This document shows, piece after piece, positions 44,083 through 52,553 of a stretch of 64,000 bases of DNA. The DNA comes from Rhizobium sp. Root482. Its GTDB lineage: Bacteria; Pseudomonadota; Alphaproteobacteria; Rhizobiales; Rhizobiaceae. The first letter of the stretch is position 1; each line of letters begins with the position of its first letter. The position numbers and the translations under genes are program-made. The notes under the pieces are model-generated. The model saw only the letters and a program-made list of their open reading frames with translations. It was not told the DNA's origin and ran no database searches. Location: assembly GCF_001426565.1 (NCBI RefSeq), contig NZ_LMFA01000021.1:248001-312000 (forward strand), written 5' to 3'.

Positions 44083-45600
44083 ATGACCGGCATCAACAAG
44101 ACGTCCAAAACCATTTTCGATACAACCAACCCGCTGATCGACGGCGTTATCTCCGGCTATGCTTGGAACGGCACCAGCATCACCTATGCTTTTCCCACCC
44201 TCACCAGCAGCTATACCTACACTACCGAGACGAGCAATAATTTCGCCGCCATTTCGACGGCGCAAAAGAATGCGGCGCTGTTTGCCATGGAGCAATCCTT
44301 CGGAACCGCCGCCAATGACGGCTTTTCCGTCGAAGGCTTCACGAAAATATCTTTCTCGCTTGGGAGCACGACCACCGCAAATCTCCGCTTTGCCCAATCG
44401 GATGCGGCAACGCCGACGGCCTACGCCTATTATCCGGGCTCCTTCGATGCAGCAGGCGACATCTGGTTCAGTACCCAATATGCCGGTACCGTAAACGATT
44501 ACCGCACACCGGTCGCCGGCAATTATGCCTGGCATACGCTCATCCACGAACTGGGCCATGCGCTTGGCCTGAAGCACGGGCATCAAACGGATACATTCGG
44601 TGCAATTCCGGCCAAATACAATTCCGTAGAATATACGGTGATGACCTATCACAGCTTTGTAGGTGATGACGGAAGCGGCTACAAATATGAGCAATTCGGC
44701 GCGCCGCAAAGCTTCATGATGGCCGATATCGCCGCCCTTCAGCATATGTACGGCGCCGATTACACGACCAATAGCGGCAATACGGTCTATAAGTGGACGC
44801 CGACCAGCGGCAATACCGTGGTAGACGGCGATATCGCGATCGCAGCCGGCGCCAACCGGATTTTTGCGACCATCTGGGACGGGGGCGGCGTCGATACATT
44901 CGACTTGAGGGCCTATGCCACGGCCATTACCATCGACCTCCGCCCCGGTCGCTATTCGACGTTCAGCGATGACCAGCTCGCCTATCTGGGCGGGGGCGGC
45001 AACGATGGTTATGCGCGCGGCAATATCTTCAACGCGCTCCTCTACCAGGGCAATACGCAATCGCTGATCGAAAATGTCCGCGGCGGATCCGCCAGCGACA
45101 AGATCACCGGCAACGAGGTTTCCAATTCGCTTTATGGCTATAACGGCAATGACCGACTGTATGGGCTCGAAGGCGATGACTATCTCCTTGGCGGGGAAGG
45201 AAACGACATGGTAAGCGGCAATGTCGGCAAAGACCGGGTCTATGGCGGCTTAGGCGCGGATGATCTCTATGGAGGAGCGGATGCCGATAATTTCATCTTC
45301 TCCAAAATAGGAGACTCGACGGCCTCCTCTACCGGTCGAGACACCATCTTTGATTTTTCCGGAACGGCGGGCGACCGGATCGATCTTTCCCGTATCGATG
45401 CCAGCACGAAGACCGCAGGCAACCAGGCGTTCAGCTTCATCGGCACCGGCGTCTTTACCGGAACGGCCGGCGAGTTGCGCTATGTGAAGGCGGCATCCGA
45501 CACCTATGTCTATGGCGATGTCAATGGCGACAAGAAGATAGACATCGCGATCCATCTCGACGATGCGATGACGCTATCGAAGGGCTATTTCATTCTTTAG
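44083..45600 (+). CDS. Serralysin-family (M10) RTX metalloprotease
   Basis: 505 residues. The zinc site HELGHALGLKH is at 155-165 (His155, Glu156, His159, His165) and the Met-turn VMTYHS has Met187 and Tyr189, the complete serralysin pattern. A peptidase M10 C-terminal region with RTX-type Gly/Asp repeats covers about 360-425 (GGEGND, GGLGAD, GGADAD) and binds calcium. There is no N-terminal signal peptide; secretion would be by a type I exporter recognising the C-terminus. No exporter gene is adjacent. ATG 44083 has AGAG upstream; a longer frame from 44008 has no family match. It sits between two conserved core operons and may have been acquired. Confidence 0.88.
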   Translation: MTGINKTSKTIFDTTNPLIDGVISGYAWNGTSITYAFPTLTSSYTYTTETSNNFAAISTAQKNAALFAMEQSFGTAANDGFSVEGFTKISFSLGSTTTANLRFAQSDAATPTAYAYYPGSFDAAGDIWFSTQYAGTVNDYRTPVAGNYAWHTLIHELGHALGLKHGHQTDTFGAIPAKYNSVEYTVMTYHSFVGDDGSGYKYEQFGAPQSFMMADIAALQHMYGADYTTNSGNTVYKWTPTSGNTVVDGDIAIAAGANRIFATIWDGGGVDTFDLRAYATAITIDLRPGRYSTFSDDQLAYLGGGGNDGYARGNIFNALLYQGNTQSLIENVRGGSASDKITGNEVSNSLYGYNGNDRLYGLEGDDYLLGGEGNDMVSGNVGKDRVYGGLGADDLYGGADADNFIFSKIGDSTASSTGRDTIFDFSGTAGDRIDLSRIDASTKTAGNQAFSFIGTGVFTGTAGELRYVKAASDTYVYGDVNGDKKIDIAIHLDDAMTLSKGYFIL

Positions 45601-45616
45601 TTCGCATGCCGAGACG

Positions 45617-45645
45617 AAGGGCCGAATCGTCACGATCCGGCCCTT
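45617..45645 (+). terminator. Terminator after the metalloprotease gene
   Basis: Thirteen-position stem AAGGGCCGAATCG/CGATCCGGCCCTT with one mismatch and a three-base loop, followed by TTCAT. It starts 16 bases after the stop. Confidence 0.75.
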
Positions 45646-45710
45646 TTCATATCGAGCGACGAAAAGAGCGGCCATTGAGCCGCCCTTTCAGCACGAAGTT
45701 CCTGAAATTT

Positions 45711-46523
45711 TCAGCCGACGAAGGCCCGCTCGATGACGAATTCGCCGGGCTTGCTGTTGGCGCCTTCCGTCAGGCCCGCGGCCTCCAGAATGTCCTTGGT
45801 TTCCTTCAGCATCTCCGTCGAGCCGCAAATCATGCCGCGATCGACGGCCGAATCGAAGGCCGGCAGGCCGAGGTCGGAGAAGAATTTTCCGCCGCGCAAG
45901 AGGTTGGTAATGCGACCTTTGAGGGGATAATCCTCGCGCGTCACCGTCGCATAGTGGCGCAGCTTGTCACCGACCAATTCGGCCAGGAATTCATGGCTAC
46001 GGATGCCCTCAATCAGGTCGAAACCGTATTTCAGTTCGGCGACGTCGCGGGTCGTATGCGTGAGGATCACTTCGTCAAATTTCTCGTAGGTTTCCGGATC
46101 GCGGATCAGGCTGGCAAAGGGCGCGATTCCGGTTCCGGTCGAAAACATGTAGAGGCGCTTGCCGGGCGTGAGCGCGTCGAGCACCAGCGTGCCGGTCGGC
46201 TTCTTGCGCATCAGCACCTGGTCGCCGGGCTTGATGTTCTGCAGATGCGAGGTCAGCGGACCATCCGGCACCTTGATCGAGAAGAACTCCAGTTCCTCGT
46301 CCCAGGCGGGACTGGCAATCGAATAGGCGCGGTAGACCGGCTTGCCATCGACCATCAGCCCGATCATCGCGAATTCGCCCGAGCGGAACCGAAACTCGGG
46401 CGGGCGGGTCATGCGGAAGCTGAACAGCCGATCGGTATAATGGGTGACGCCGGTCACCGTTTCGGCGAACACGCCGGCAGGCACGGAAGGAGCAAATTCT
46501 TCGATCTTGGCAGGAGCATTCAT
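45711..46523 (-). CDS. fpr: Ferredoxin--NADP(+) reductase
   Basis: 270 residues, FAD-containing reductase of the bacterial FPR type. The FAD-binding segment YRAYSIAS lies near 82 and the NADP segment MFSTGTGIAPFASL near 130. The C-terminal end VIERAFVG replaces the Tyr of plant enzymes and is typical of rhizobial and Rhodobacter FPR. It supplies reduced ferredoxin or flavodoxin, a plausible electron donor for the adjacent ferredoxin-type CysI. ATG 46523 is chosen; the longer frame from 46562 has no match. Confidence 0.92.
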   Translation of the reverse strand: MNAPAKIEEFAPSVPAGVFAETVTGVTHYTDRLFSFRMTRPPEFRFRSGEFAMIGLMVDGKPVYRAYSIASPAWDEELEFFSIKVPDGPLTSHLQNIKPGDQVLMRKKPTGTLVLDALTPGKRLYMFSTGTGIAPFASLIRDPETYEKFDEVILTHTTRDVAELKYGFDLIEGIRSHEFLAELVGDKLRHYATVTREDYPLKGRITNLLRGGKFFSDLGLPAFDSAVDRGMICGSTEMLKETKDILEAAGLTEGANSKPGEFVIERAFVG

Positions 46524-46660
46524 TTCGGCGTCAGGTCCTGTAATGATGACAATGGCTTTCAAGTATCAGCGGATATTCCAAAAGGCGCGGCTTTGGAAGC
46601 AATTCCGTTCCAAACAGCGCGCCTTTAACGTTCCTTAGCGCGATTCAGACTGTCGCGCCC

Positions 46661-47158
46661 TCAGGAAACCCGCCGCCAACTATAGGATTTCGCGTCCGCC
46701 GAAGGTCTTGCCGTCGGCTGATAGTGCCGGTCGATGCCCGGCAGGCGCATCTCCGCCAGTCTCTTCAAGGCGGTTTCATTGCTTACCGCAAAACTGTCGA
46801 TCCCGCAACGCAGCATCAACGGCACCTGGTCTATCAGCACGTCGCCGACGGCGCGGAGTTCCGCCGTATAACCAAGACGGGTGCGCAACAGCGAGGCATG
46901 ACTGAAGGCGCGGCCGTCGTTGAAGGCGGGGAAGACCAGAGCGACCAGAGAAATCTGCTCCAGGAAGGGTTTCAATCGGCCGACATCTTCGTCCGGCCTG
47001 ACCAGGACACCAAGTCCCGCCTGCCCCGATGAGGCTCTTTCGATAAACTCCTCGAGGCCGTAAACGGCTCTCTCGTTCGAGCCGGCCCTAGTCTCCTCGG
47101 TCTCGACGACCCATGGGTCGTCGCTCACGAAGCCGGTTTCTTTCCAGATTTCAGGCAT
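46661..47158 (-). CDS. DUF934 family protein linked to sulfite reductase
   Basis: 165 residues, the full DUF934 domain: FPAFNDGRAFSHASLLRTR and LGYTAELRAVGDVLIDQVP, then MLRCGIDSF with a single conserved Cys. Biochemical function is unknown. The family is found almost only next to cysI/cysH in sulfur assimilation clusters, which suggests an accessory or maturation role in sulfite reduction. It starts 49 bases after cysI on the same strand. No signal or membrane segment. Confidence 0.85.
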   Translation of the reverse strand: MPEIWKETGFVSDDPWVVETEETRAGSNERAVYGLEEFIERASSGQAGLGVLVRPDEDVGRLKPFLEQISLVALVFPAFNDGRAFSHASLLRTRLGYTAELRAVGDVLIDQVPLMLRCGIDSFAVSNETALKRLAEMRLPGIDRHYQPTARPSADAKSYSWRRVS

Positions 47159-47207
47159 GTTTTTATCCTTGCGCGCGCTTCTTCAGAGGCTTCGTTCTTC
47201 CAAGGCC

Positions 47208-48881
47208 TCAGGCGGCTTCCTGAGCACTGTTGCCATAGAGCGCATCCTTGAAAGGCTGCGGGCCCACCCGCCGATAGGCATCGAGGAAGATTTCGGAGGA
47301 ATCCCGGCGAAGACCCAGATAGGTGTTGACGATCGTCTCCACCGCATCCGTTACCTTTTCGGGCTCGAAACCGCGACCGATGATTTCGCCGATCGAAGTG
47401 TTTTCGTCGCCGGAGCCGCCAAGCGTGATCTGGTAGAGTTCGGCACCCTTCTTCTCGACGCCCAGAAGGCCGATATGACCGACATGGTGATGCCCACAGG
47501 CATTGATGCAGCCGGAAATCTTGATCTTCAACTCGCCGATTTCGGCCTGCCGTTCCGCCGCACCGAAGCGCGTGGAGATTTCCTGCGCCAGCGGGATGGA
47601 GCGCGCATTGGCAAGCGCGCAATAATCCAGCCCCGGGCAGGCGATGATATCGGTAATCAGGCCGGCATTGGCGGTCGCAAGACCCACCGACACCAATCCG
47701 CGATAGAGAGGTTCGAGATCGGCAAGCGCCACATGCGGCAGGATGATGTTCTGCTCGTGGCTGATGCGGATTTCGTCGAAGGCATAGTCCTGCGCAAGGT
47801 CGGCCACAGCATCCATCTGCACGTCGCTGGCATCGCCCGGAATGCCGCCGATGGGTTTTAGCGAAACCGTGACCATGCCGTAGTCTGGATTCTTGTGCGG
47901 CTGCACGTTCTGATGCACCCAACGGGCAAAATCAGGATCAGCCTTTTTCCAGCCGGCCAGATTGGCCCAACCTTCCGGCCGCTCGGCAAGCACCGGCGGG
48001 GCGAAATAGGTGGAGATGGCGGCGATATCGGCTTCCGGCAGCTTCAGCTCGGTGTTCCGGATCGACAAGAATTCCTGCTCTACCTGGCTCGTCAGCTTCT
48101 CGGCGCCCGTTTCGTGAACGAGGATCTTGATGCGCGCCTTGAACTTGTTGTCGCGCCGGCCATGCAGATTGTAGACCCTGACGATCGCCGTCGTGTAGGA
48201 CAGGAGGTCCTCCTGCGGCAGAAAATCGCGAATCTTCTTGGCGATCATCGGCGTACGGCCCTGCCCGCCGCCGACATAGACGGCAAAGCCGAGTTCACCA
48301 GCTGCGTTCTTTTTCAGGTGCAGGCCGATATCATGAACCTGGATCGCCGCGCGATCACGCTCGGCGCCGGTGACGGCGATCTTGAACTTGCGCGGCAGGA
48401 ACGAAAACTCCGGATGCACCGACGACCATTGGCGCAGGATTTCCGCATAGGGACGCGGATCGGCCACTTCATCGGCGGCGGCGCCGGCAAAATGATCGGC
48501 CGTGACATTGCGGATGCAGTTGCCGGAGGTCTGGATCGAGTGCATCTCCACCGATGCCAGATCGGTGAGGATATCCGGCGTCTCCGACAGCTTCGGCCAA
48601 TTGTACTGGATGTTCTGGCGGGTGGTGAAATGCCCGTAGCCGCGGTCGTATTTGCGGGCGACATGGGCGAGCATGCGCATTTGTCGGCTATTCAGCGTGC
48701 CGTAGGGAATGGCGACGCGCAGCATATAGGCGTGGAGCTGCAGGTAGACGCCGTTCATCAGCCGCAGCGGCTTGAACGCGTCCTCGGCAAGCTCGCCGGC
48801 GAGACGGCGGCTCACCTGGTCGCGAAACTGCGCGACACGGCCGGAGACGAAGGCATGATCGAATTCATCGTAACGGTACAT
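47208..48881 (-). CDS. cysI: Nitrite/sulfite reductase (ferredoxin-type), CysI
   Basis: 557 residues with two repeats of the NIR/SIR domain. The siroheme-[4Fe-4S] ligands are IIACPGLDYCALAN (Cys-x5-Cys) and ISGCINACGHHH (Cys-x3-Cys). The siroheme binding Arg/Lys segments, such as HFTTRQNIQYNW, are in the first repeat. It reduces sulfite to sulfide for cysteine synthesis; a nitrite role is possible but less likely, because cysG, DUF934 and DUF2849 flank it and no nitrate reductase is present. It starts 13 bases after the DUF2849 gene. Confidence 0.93.
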   Translation of the reverse strand: MYRYDEFDHAFVSGRVAQFRDQVSRRLAGELAEDAFKPLRLMNGVYLQLHAYMLRVAIPYGTLNSRQMRMLAHVARKYDRGYGHFTTRQNIQYNWPKLSETPDILTDLASVEMHSIQTSGNCIRNVTADHFAGAAADEVADPRPYAEILRQWSSVHPEFSFLPRKFKIAVTGAERDRAAIQVHDIGLHLKKNAAGELGFAVYVGGGQGRTPMIAKKIRDFLPQEDLLSYTTAIVRVYNLHGRRDNKFKARIKILVHETGAEKLTSQVEQEFLSIRNTELKLPEADIAAISTYFAPPVLAERPEGWANLAGWKKADPDFARWVHQNVQPHKNPDYGMVTVSLKPIGGIPGDASDVQMDAVADLAQDYAFDEIRISHEQNIILPHVALADLEPLYRGLVSVGLATANAGLITDIIACPGLDYCALANARSIPLAQEISTRFGAAERQAEIGELKIKISGCINACGHHHVGHIGLLGVEKKGAELYQITLGGSGDENTSIGEIIGRGFEPEKVTDAVETIVNTYLGLRRDSSEIFLDAYRRVGPQPFKDALYGNSAQEAA

Positions 48882-48894
48882 GGGTATTCTTTCC

Positions 48895-49209
48895 TCAGGC
48901 CGCCCGCAGCGGGCCGGTCAGGCCCTCGTAACCGGGCGCATAATCGATCGTCGGGCCTTTGGCACGGATGCGCTCGCGCAGCCGCAAAGGGTGCAGCACG
49001 CCGTCGATCTCTTCTATGTCGATGACATTGACGTCCACGACCTTGTTGTCCCGAAACGCAGCCGTGCCGGCGGTCTCTAGCGCTGCGACGGCTTCGGCAT
49101 GGCGGGCAACAAAGGCGTCCTGCAGCGATTCCACCCAATTGCCCACCGCGTCGAGCCAGACGGAAACGCCATCGGAAAGGCGGTTTGCGGTCAGTACCTT
49201 GTCAGCCAT
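48895..49209 (-). CDS. DUF2849 family protein
   Basis: 104 residues, nearly all of the DUF2849 domain: LTANRLSDGVSVWLDAVGNWVESLQDA and VVDVNVIDIEEIDGVLHP, followed by LRERIRAKGPTIDYAPGYEG. Function is unknown. It is located precisely between cysG (one base) and cysI (13 bases), so it is translated with them. It may assist siroheme transfer or enzyme assembly, but that is inference from position only. Small, acidic, cytoplasmic. Confidence 0.85.
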   Translation of the reverse strand: MADKVLTANRLSDGVSVWLDAVGNWVESLQDAFVARHAEAVAALETAGTAAFRDNKVVDVNVIDIEEIDGVLHPLRLRERIRAKGPTIDYAPGYEGLTGPLRAA

Positions 49210-49210
49210 G

Positions 49211-50668
49211 TTAGTTTCTCACCTCGTCTGTCTGTTTCTGTGCCGGCTCGGCCAGGGCGGCGCCAAGCGCCCTGCCCCGGACGAGCGGCTGCGAGCGGGT
49301 AAAATTGGCGCCGGCGACGGCATCGCCGATGATGACCATGACCGGCCCGTCCAACTCGTCGCGATATTGGAGATCCGGCAGGTCCTTGAGCGTGCCGTGG
49401 AAAAGCCGGCGCTCGGGACGGCTGGCATTTTCCACCACGGCAACAGTGGTTTCAGGCGCAAGTCCCGCCTGCATCAACCGGTCGGCGACCGAGGCGGCAA
49501 CGGTCCGGCCCATATAGACTGCGATCGTCGCACCGGAAATCGCCAGCCTTGCCCAGTCGGGCAGGACATCGCCGGTCAGGTCATGACCGGTGGTGAAGAC
49601 CAGCGACGAGGCGACGCCGCGAAGCGTAAGCGGAAGCTCGAAATCGGCGGCGGCGGCGAAAGCCGAGGTAATGCCCGGCACGATCTCGCAGGTAATGCCT
49701 GCTTCACGTAGCGCGGCCAGTTCCTCGCCGGCACGGCCATAGACCAGCGGATCGCCGGATTTCAGCCGCACGACGCGCTTGCCGGCACCGGCAAGCCGCA
49801 CCAGCAATGCGTTGATCTCGTCCTGCGATTTCGAATGGCAGCCCTTGCGCTTGCCGACGGAGAGCCTTTCGGCATCGCGGCGACCCATATCGACAATGGC
49901 CTGCGGCACCAGCGCATCATAGACGATGACATCGGCCTCCATCATCACCCGCTGAGCCCGCAGGGTCAGAAGGTCCTCGGCTCCGGGCCCTGCACCAACC
50001 AGCCAGACATGGCCGGGCACCTGACCAGCCGATTGCAGCAGGCGGGAAGCCTCGCGGCGGGCTGAAGCCATGTCGCCAAGCGAGACCTGGTCGGCGACAG
50101 CACCGGAAAAGAACCGCCGCCAGAAAACCCGGCGCGCGACGCCACGCGGCAGGACCCGGTCGGCGACATCGCGATAGGCCTGCGCCAGGGATGCGAGGGC
50201 ACCGAGGGAGGGCGACAGAAGCTGGTCGATCTGAGCACGGATCATCTGCGCAAGCACCGGGCCGGCGCCTTCCGTGCCGATGGCGACGGCGACCGGCGCG
50301 CGATTGACCAACGCCGGCGTCAGGAAATCGCAGAATTCCGGCTGATCGACGGCATTGGCGGGAATTTTTCGCTCACGGGCGGCGGCAACCACCGCCCTGT
50401 CCTCTGCGGCATCGCCCGTCGCGGCAAAAACCAGCACAGCGCCCTCGACCTGCGCAGGCTGGAACGACTCGGTGAATGTTTCGATGCGATGCGCTTGTAG
50501 AAAGGCAGCAAAATCGTCTTCCGCCTTGTCGGCATGCACGACGATCCTTGCCTGCGTATTCATCAGCAGCCGGACCTTGGCAAAAGCCTCCTCGCCATTG
50601 CCGAACACCGCCACGCATTTCTGCGCGACGCGGAAGAAGGCTGGAAAGACGGTCAATTGCTCGGTCAT
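49211..50668 (-). CDS. cysG: Siroheme synthase CysG (multifunctional)
   Basis: 485 residues. The N-terminal precorrin-2 dehydrogenase/ferrochelatase part (1-210) has a NAD-binding VFGNGEEAFAKVRLL. The C-terminal uroporphyrinogen-III methyltransferase (about 217-460) has VWLVGAGPGAEDLLTLRA and MGR. It converts uroporphyrinogen III to siroheme for CysI. It heads the cysG-DUF2849-cysI-DUF934 operon. Promoter lies in the 240-base divergent gap with the deaminase gene; I could not locate it. Confidence 0.94.
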   Translation of the reverse strand: MTEQLTVFPAFFRVAQKCVAVFGNGEEAFAKVRLLMNTQARIVVHADKAEDDFAAFLQAHRIETFTESFQPAQVEGAVLVFAATGDAAEDRAVVAAARERKIPANAVDQPEFCDFLTPALVNRAPVAVAIGTEGAGPVLAQMIRAQIDQLLSPSLGALASLAQAYRDVADRVLPRGVARRVFWRRFFSGAVADQVSLGDMASARREASRLLQSAGQVPGHVWLVGAGPGAEDLLTLRAQRVMMEADVIVYDALVPQAIVDMGRRDAERLSVGKRKGCHSKSQDEINALLVRLAGAGKRVVRLKSGDPLVYGRAGEELAALREAGITCEIVPGITSAFAAAADFELPLTLRGVASSLVFTTGHDLTGDVLPDWARLAISGATIAVYMGRTVAASVADRLMQAGLAPETTVAVVENASRPERRLFHGTLKDLPDLQYRDELDGPVMVIIGDAVAGANFTRSQPLVRGRALGAALAEPAQKQTDEVRN

Positions 50669-50909
50669 GACGCCCGGAATCCGGTCCTGTTGAAGGTGCC
50701 CGCACTATCCCTTTTATGGGAGGGAATTTGAAGAAACGAAAATCCGCCGGCTTTTACGCCTGCGTATTGTTTTGCTCGACATCAGCAGGAATGGAGCAAA
50801 TCTCTCCGGCAGCGTCACGGGCGCCGCGCGCGGTTGACGTCGGCATGCGGCATTGCGTATTCCAATGCCAAGGGACGACACCACCACATTCAACCTCGGG
50901 AGCCTGATG

Positions 50910-51497
50910 ATGAACAACGCAAAGCTTGCGGAACGCCTCCTGACGGTCATCGAGGCAGACATACTGCCGCTCACGGACCGGGGTGTGGCGGCCGGCAACA
51001 AGATTTTCGGCGCGGCCATCCTGCGGAAATCGGATCTGTCGCTGGTTCTTGCCGAAACCAACAACGAGACCGAAAATCCGCTCTGGCACGGCGAAGTGCA
51101 TGCGCTGAAGCGATTCTATGAAAAGACGGAGAAGCCGGACACGAAGGATCTCGTCTTTCTTTCCACCCACGAGCCCTGCTCCATGTGCCTGTCGGCCATC
51201 ACCTGGGCCGGCTTCGACAATTTCTATTACTTCTTCAGCCATGAGGATTCGCGCGACGCCTTTGCCATCCCGCACGACCTGAAAATCCTCAAGGAGGTAT
51301 TCCGGCTGGACCCGGGCGGCTATGCGAAGGAAAACGCCTTCTGGAGGTCCTCATCGATCGCCGATCTGGTGGCAACATCGGACGAGGCGGCGAAACCGGC
51401 GCTTCGCGCGCAGGACAGGCGCATTCGCAACCGGTATGACAGCCTTTCCGAGCGCTACCAGTCCGGCAAGGACGCCAACGCCATACCGCTGAATTGA
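50910..51497 (+). CDS. Nucleoside/cytidine deaminase-like protein
   Basis: 195 residues, cytidine deaminase fold. The zinc site is HGE (WHGEVHALKRF near residue 52) and PCSMC (EPCSMCLSAITW near 90). The C-terminal part is longer than in TadA and carries helices of unknown role. The substrate could be cytosine, guanine, dCMP or a modified base. GGGAG seven bases before ATG 50910 favours this start; ATG 50907 is also possible. It is followed after four bases by mazG. Confidence 0.8.
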   Translation: MNNAKLAERLLTVIEADILPLTDRGVAAGNKIFGAAILRKSDLSLVLAETNNETENPLWHGEVHALKRFYEKTEKPDTKDLVFLSTHEPCSMCLSAITWAGFDNFYYFFSHEDSRDAFAIPHDLKILKEVFRLDPGGYAKENAFWRSSSIADLVATSDEAAKPALRAQDRRIRNRYDSLSERYQSGKDANAIPLN

Positions 51498-51501
51498 GCC
51501 C

Positions 51502-52335
51502 ATGACACCGTCCCGAGACATCACCCGCCTGCTCGACATCATGGAAGCCCTGCGCCAGCCGGAGACCGGTTGCCCTTGGGATGTCGTCCAGACCTTCGAG
51601 ACCATCAAGCCCTATACGCTGGAAGAGGCCTATGAGGTCGCCGACGCCATCGAACGCGGCGACATGGACGATCTCTGCGACGAACTGGGCGATCTTCTGC
51701 TGCAGGTCGTCTTCCATGCCCGCATGGCCGAGGAGGCCGGCGATTTCGACTTCGGCGACGTGGTCGAGGCGATCACGCGCAAGATGACCCGCCGCCATCC
51801 GCATGTGTTTGCGCGCTCGGATGCGGATACGCCGCAGGCGGTCAAGCTGCAATGGAATGACATCAAGCAGGCGGAGAAGGCCGAGCGCCGCGACAGGCGC
51901 GCCCGCCGCGGTCTGCCGGAAGATGCCGATATGGGCCATCTCGGCTCGGTCCAGCGCAGTTTTCCAGCACTCGTCGAGGCGCTGAAGCTTCAGGAACGGG
52001 CCGCAAAAGTCGGCTTCGACTGGTCTTCGCCCGAGCCGATCCTCGACAAGGTCGAGGAAGAGATCGGCGAACTGCGCGAGGCGCTGGCGGCCGGCGACAA
52101 GGCAAGGGTTACCGACGAGCTCGGAGACCTGATCTTTGCCGTCGTCAATATCGGCCGCCATGTCGATGCCGACCCGGAAATGGCACTGCGCGGCACCAAC
52201 ACAAAATTCCGCCGCCGTTTCGGCCATATCGAGACGGGCTTGCGCTCAGCCGGCGAAACGCTGGAAGGGGCAACGCTGGAGCGAATGGAGGAATTGTGGC
52301 AGGCGGCCAAGGCGATCGAGCGGCAGCTTGGATAG
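51502..52335 (+). CDS. mazG: Nucleoside triphosphate pyrophosphohydrolase MazG
   Basis: 277 residues with two MazG domains. The first has CPWDVVQTFETIKPYTLEEAYEV and ELGDLLLQVVFHA (about 23-75), and the second has KVEEEIGELREAL and DELGDLIFAVVNIGRH (about 185-230). It hydrolyses abnormal NTPs and limits (p)ppGpp-related toxicity. Pairing with a deaminase suggests a nucleotide-pool cleaning unit; this is inference. It ends before a palindromic repeat. Confidence 0.95.
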   Translation: MTPSRDITRLLDIMEALRQPETGCPWDVVQTFETIKPYTLEEAYEVADAIERGDMDDLCDELGDLLLQVVFHARMAEEAGDFDFGDVVEAITRKMTRRHPHVFARSDADTPQAVKLQWNDIKQAEKAERRDRRARRGLPEDADMGHLGSVQRSFPALVEALKLQERAAKVGFDWSSPEPILDKVEEEIGELREALAAGDKARVTDELGDLIFAVVNIGRHVDADPEMALRGTNTKFRRRFGHIETGLRSAGETLEGATLERMEELWQAAKAIERQLG

Positions 52336-52422
52336 GAGTGGGTGATTGCAGCCAGAGAGTTGTGAAACGGGCGTCTTGCCTCCCGCCCCCTCGCAATAGA
52401 CCTCAAACCGCTCCCCACCTCA

Positions 52423-52510
52423 CGTCATCCTCGGCCTTGAGCCGAGGATCTTCCAGCCTCTCGTCGAATGGAGCGGCTGATGGATGGTCGGGTCGAGCCC
52501 GACCATGACG
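52423..52510. repeat. RIME-like palindromic intergenic repeat
   Basis: 88 bases with terminal inverted CGTCAT/ATGACG and two internal hairpins: ATCCTCGGC/GCCGAGGAT (52427-52449) and TGGTCGGG/CCCGACCA (52485-52505). This two-palindrome design is like the Rhizobium-specific intergenic mosaic elements. It lies between convergent mazG and hflX and could also act as transcript end. Confidence 0.7.
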
Positions 52511-52553
52511 AAGGAGAGAGTGTCGATAGGCTTACGGCAGGAACACCGCCCGC

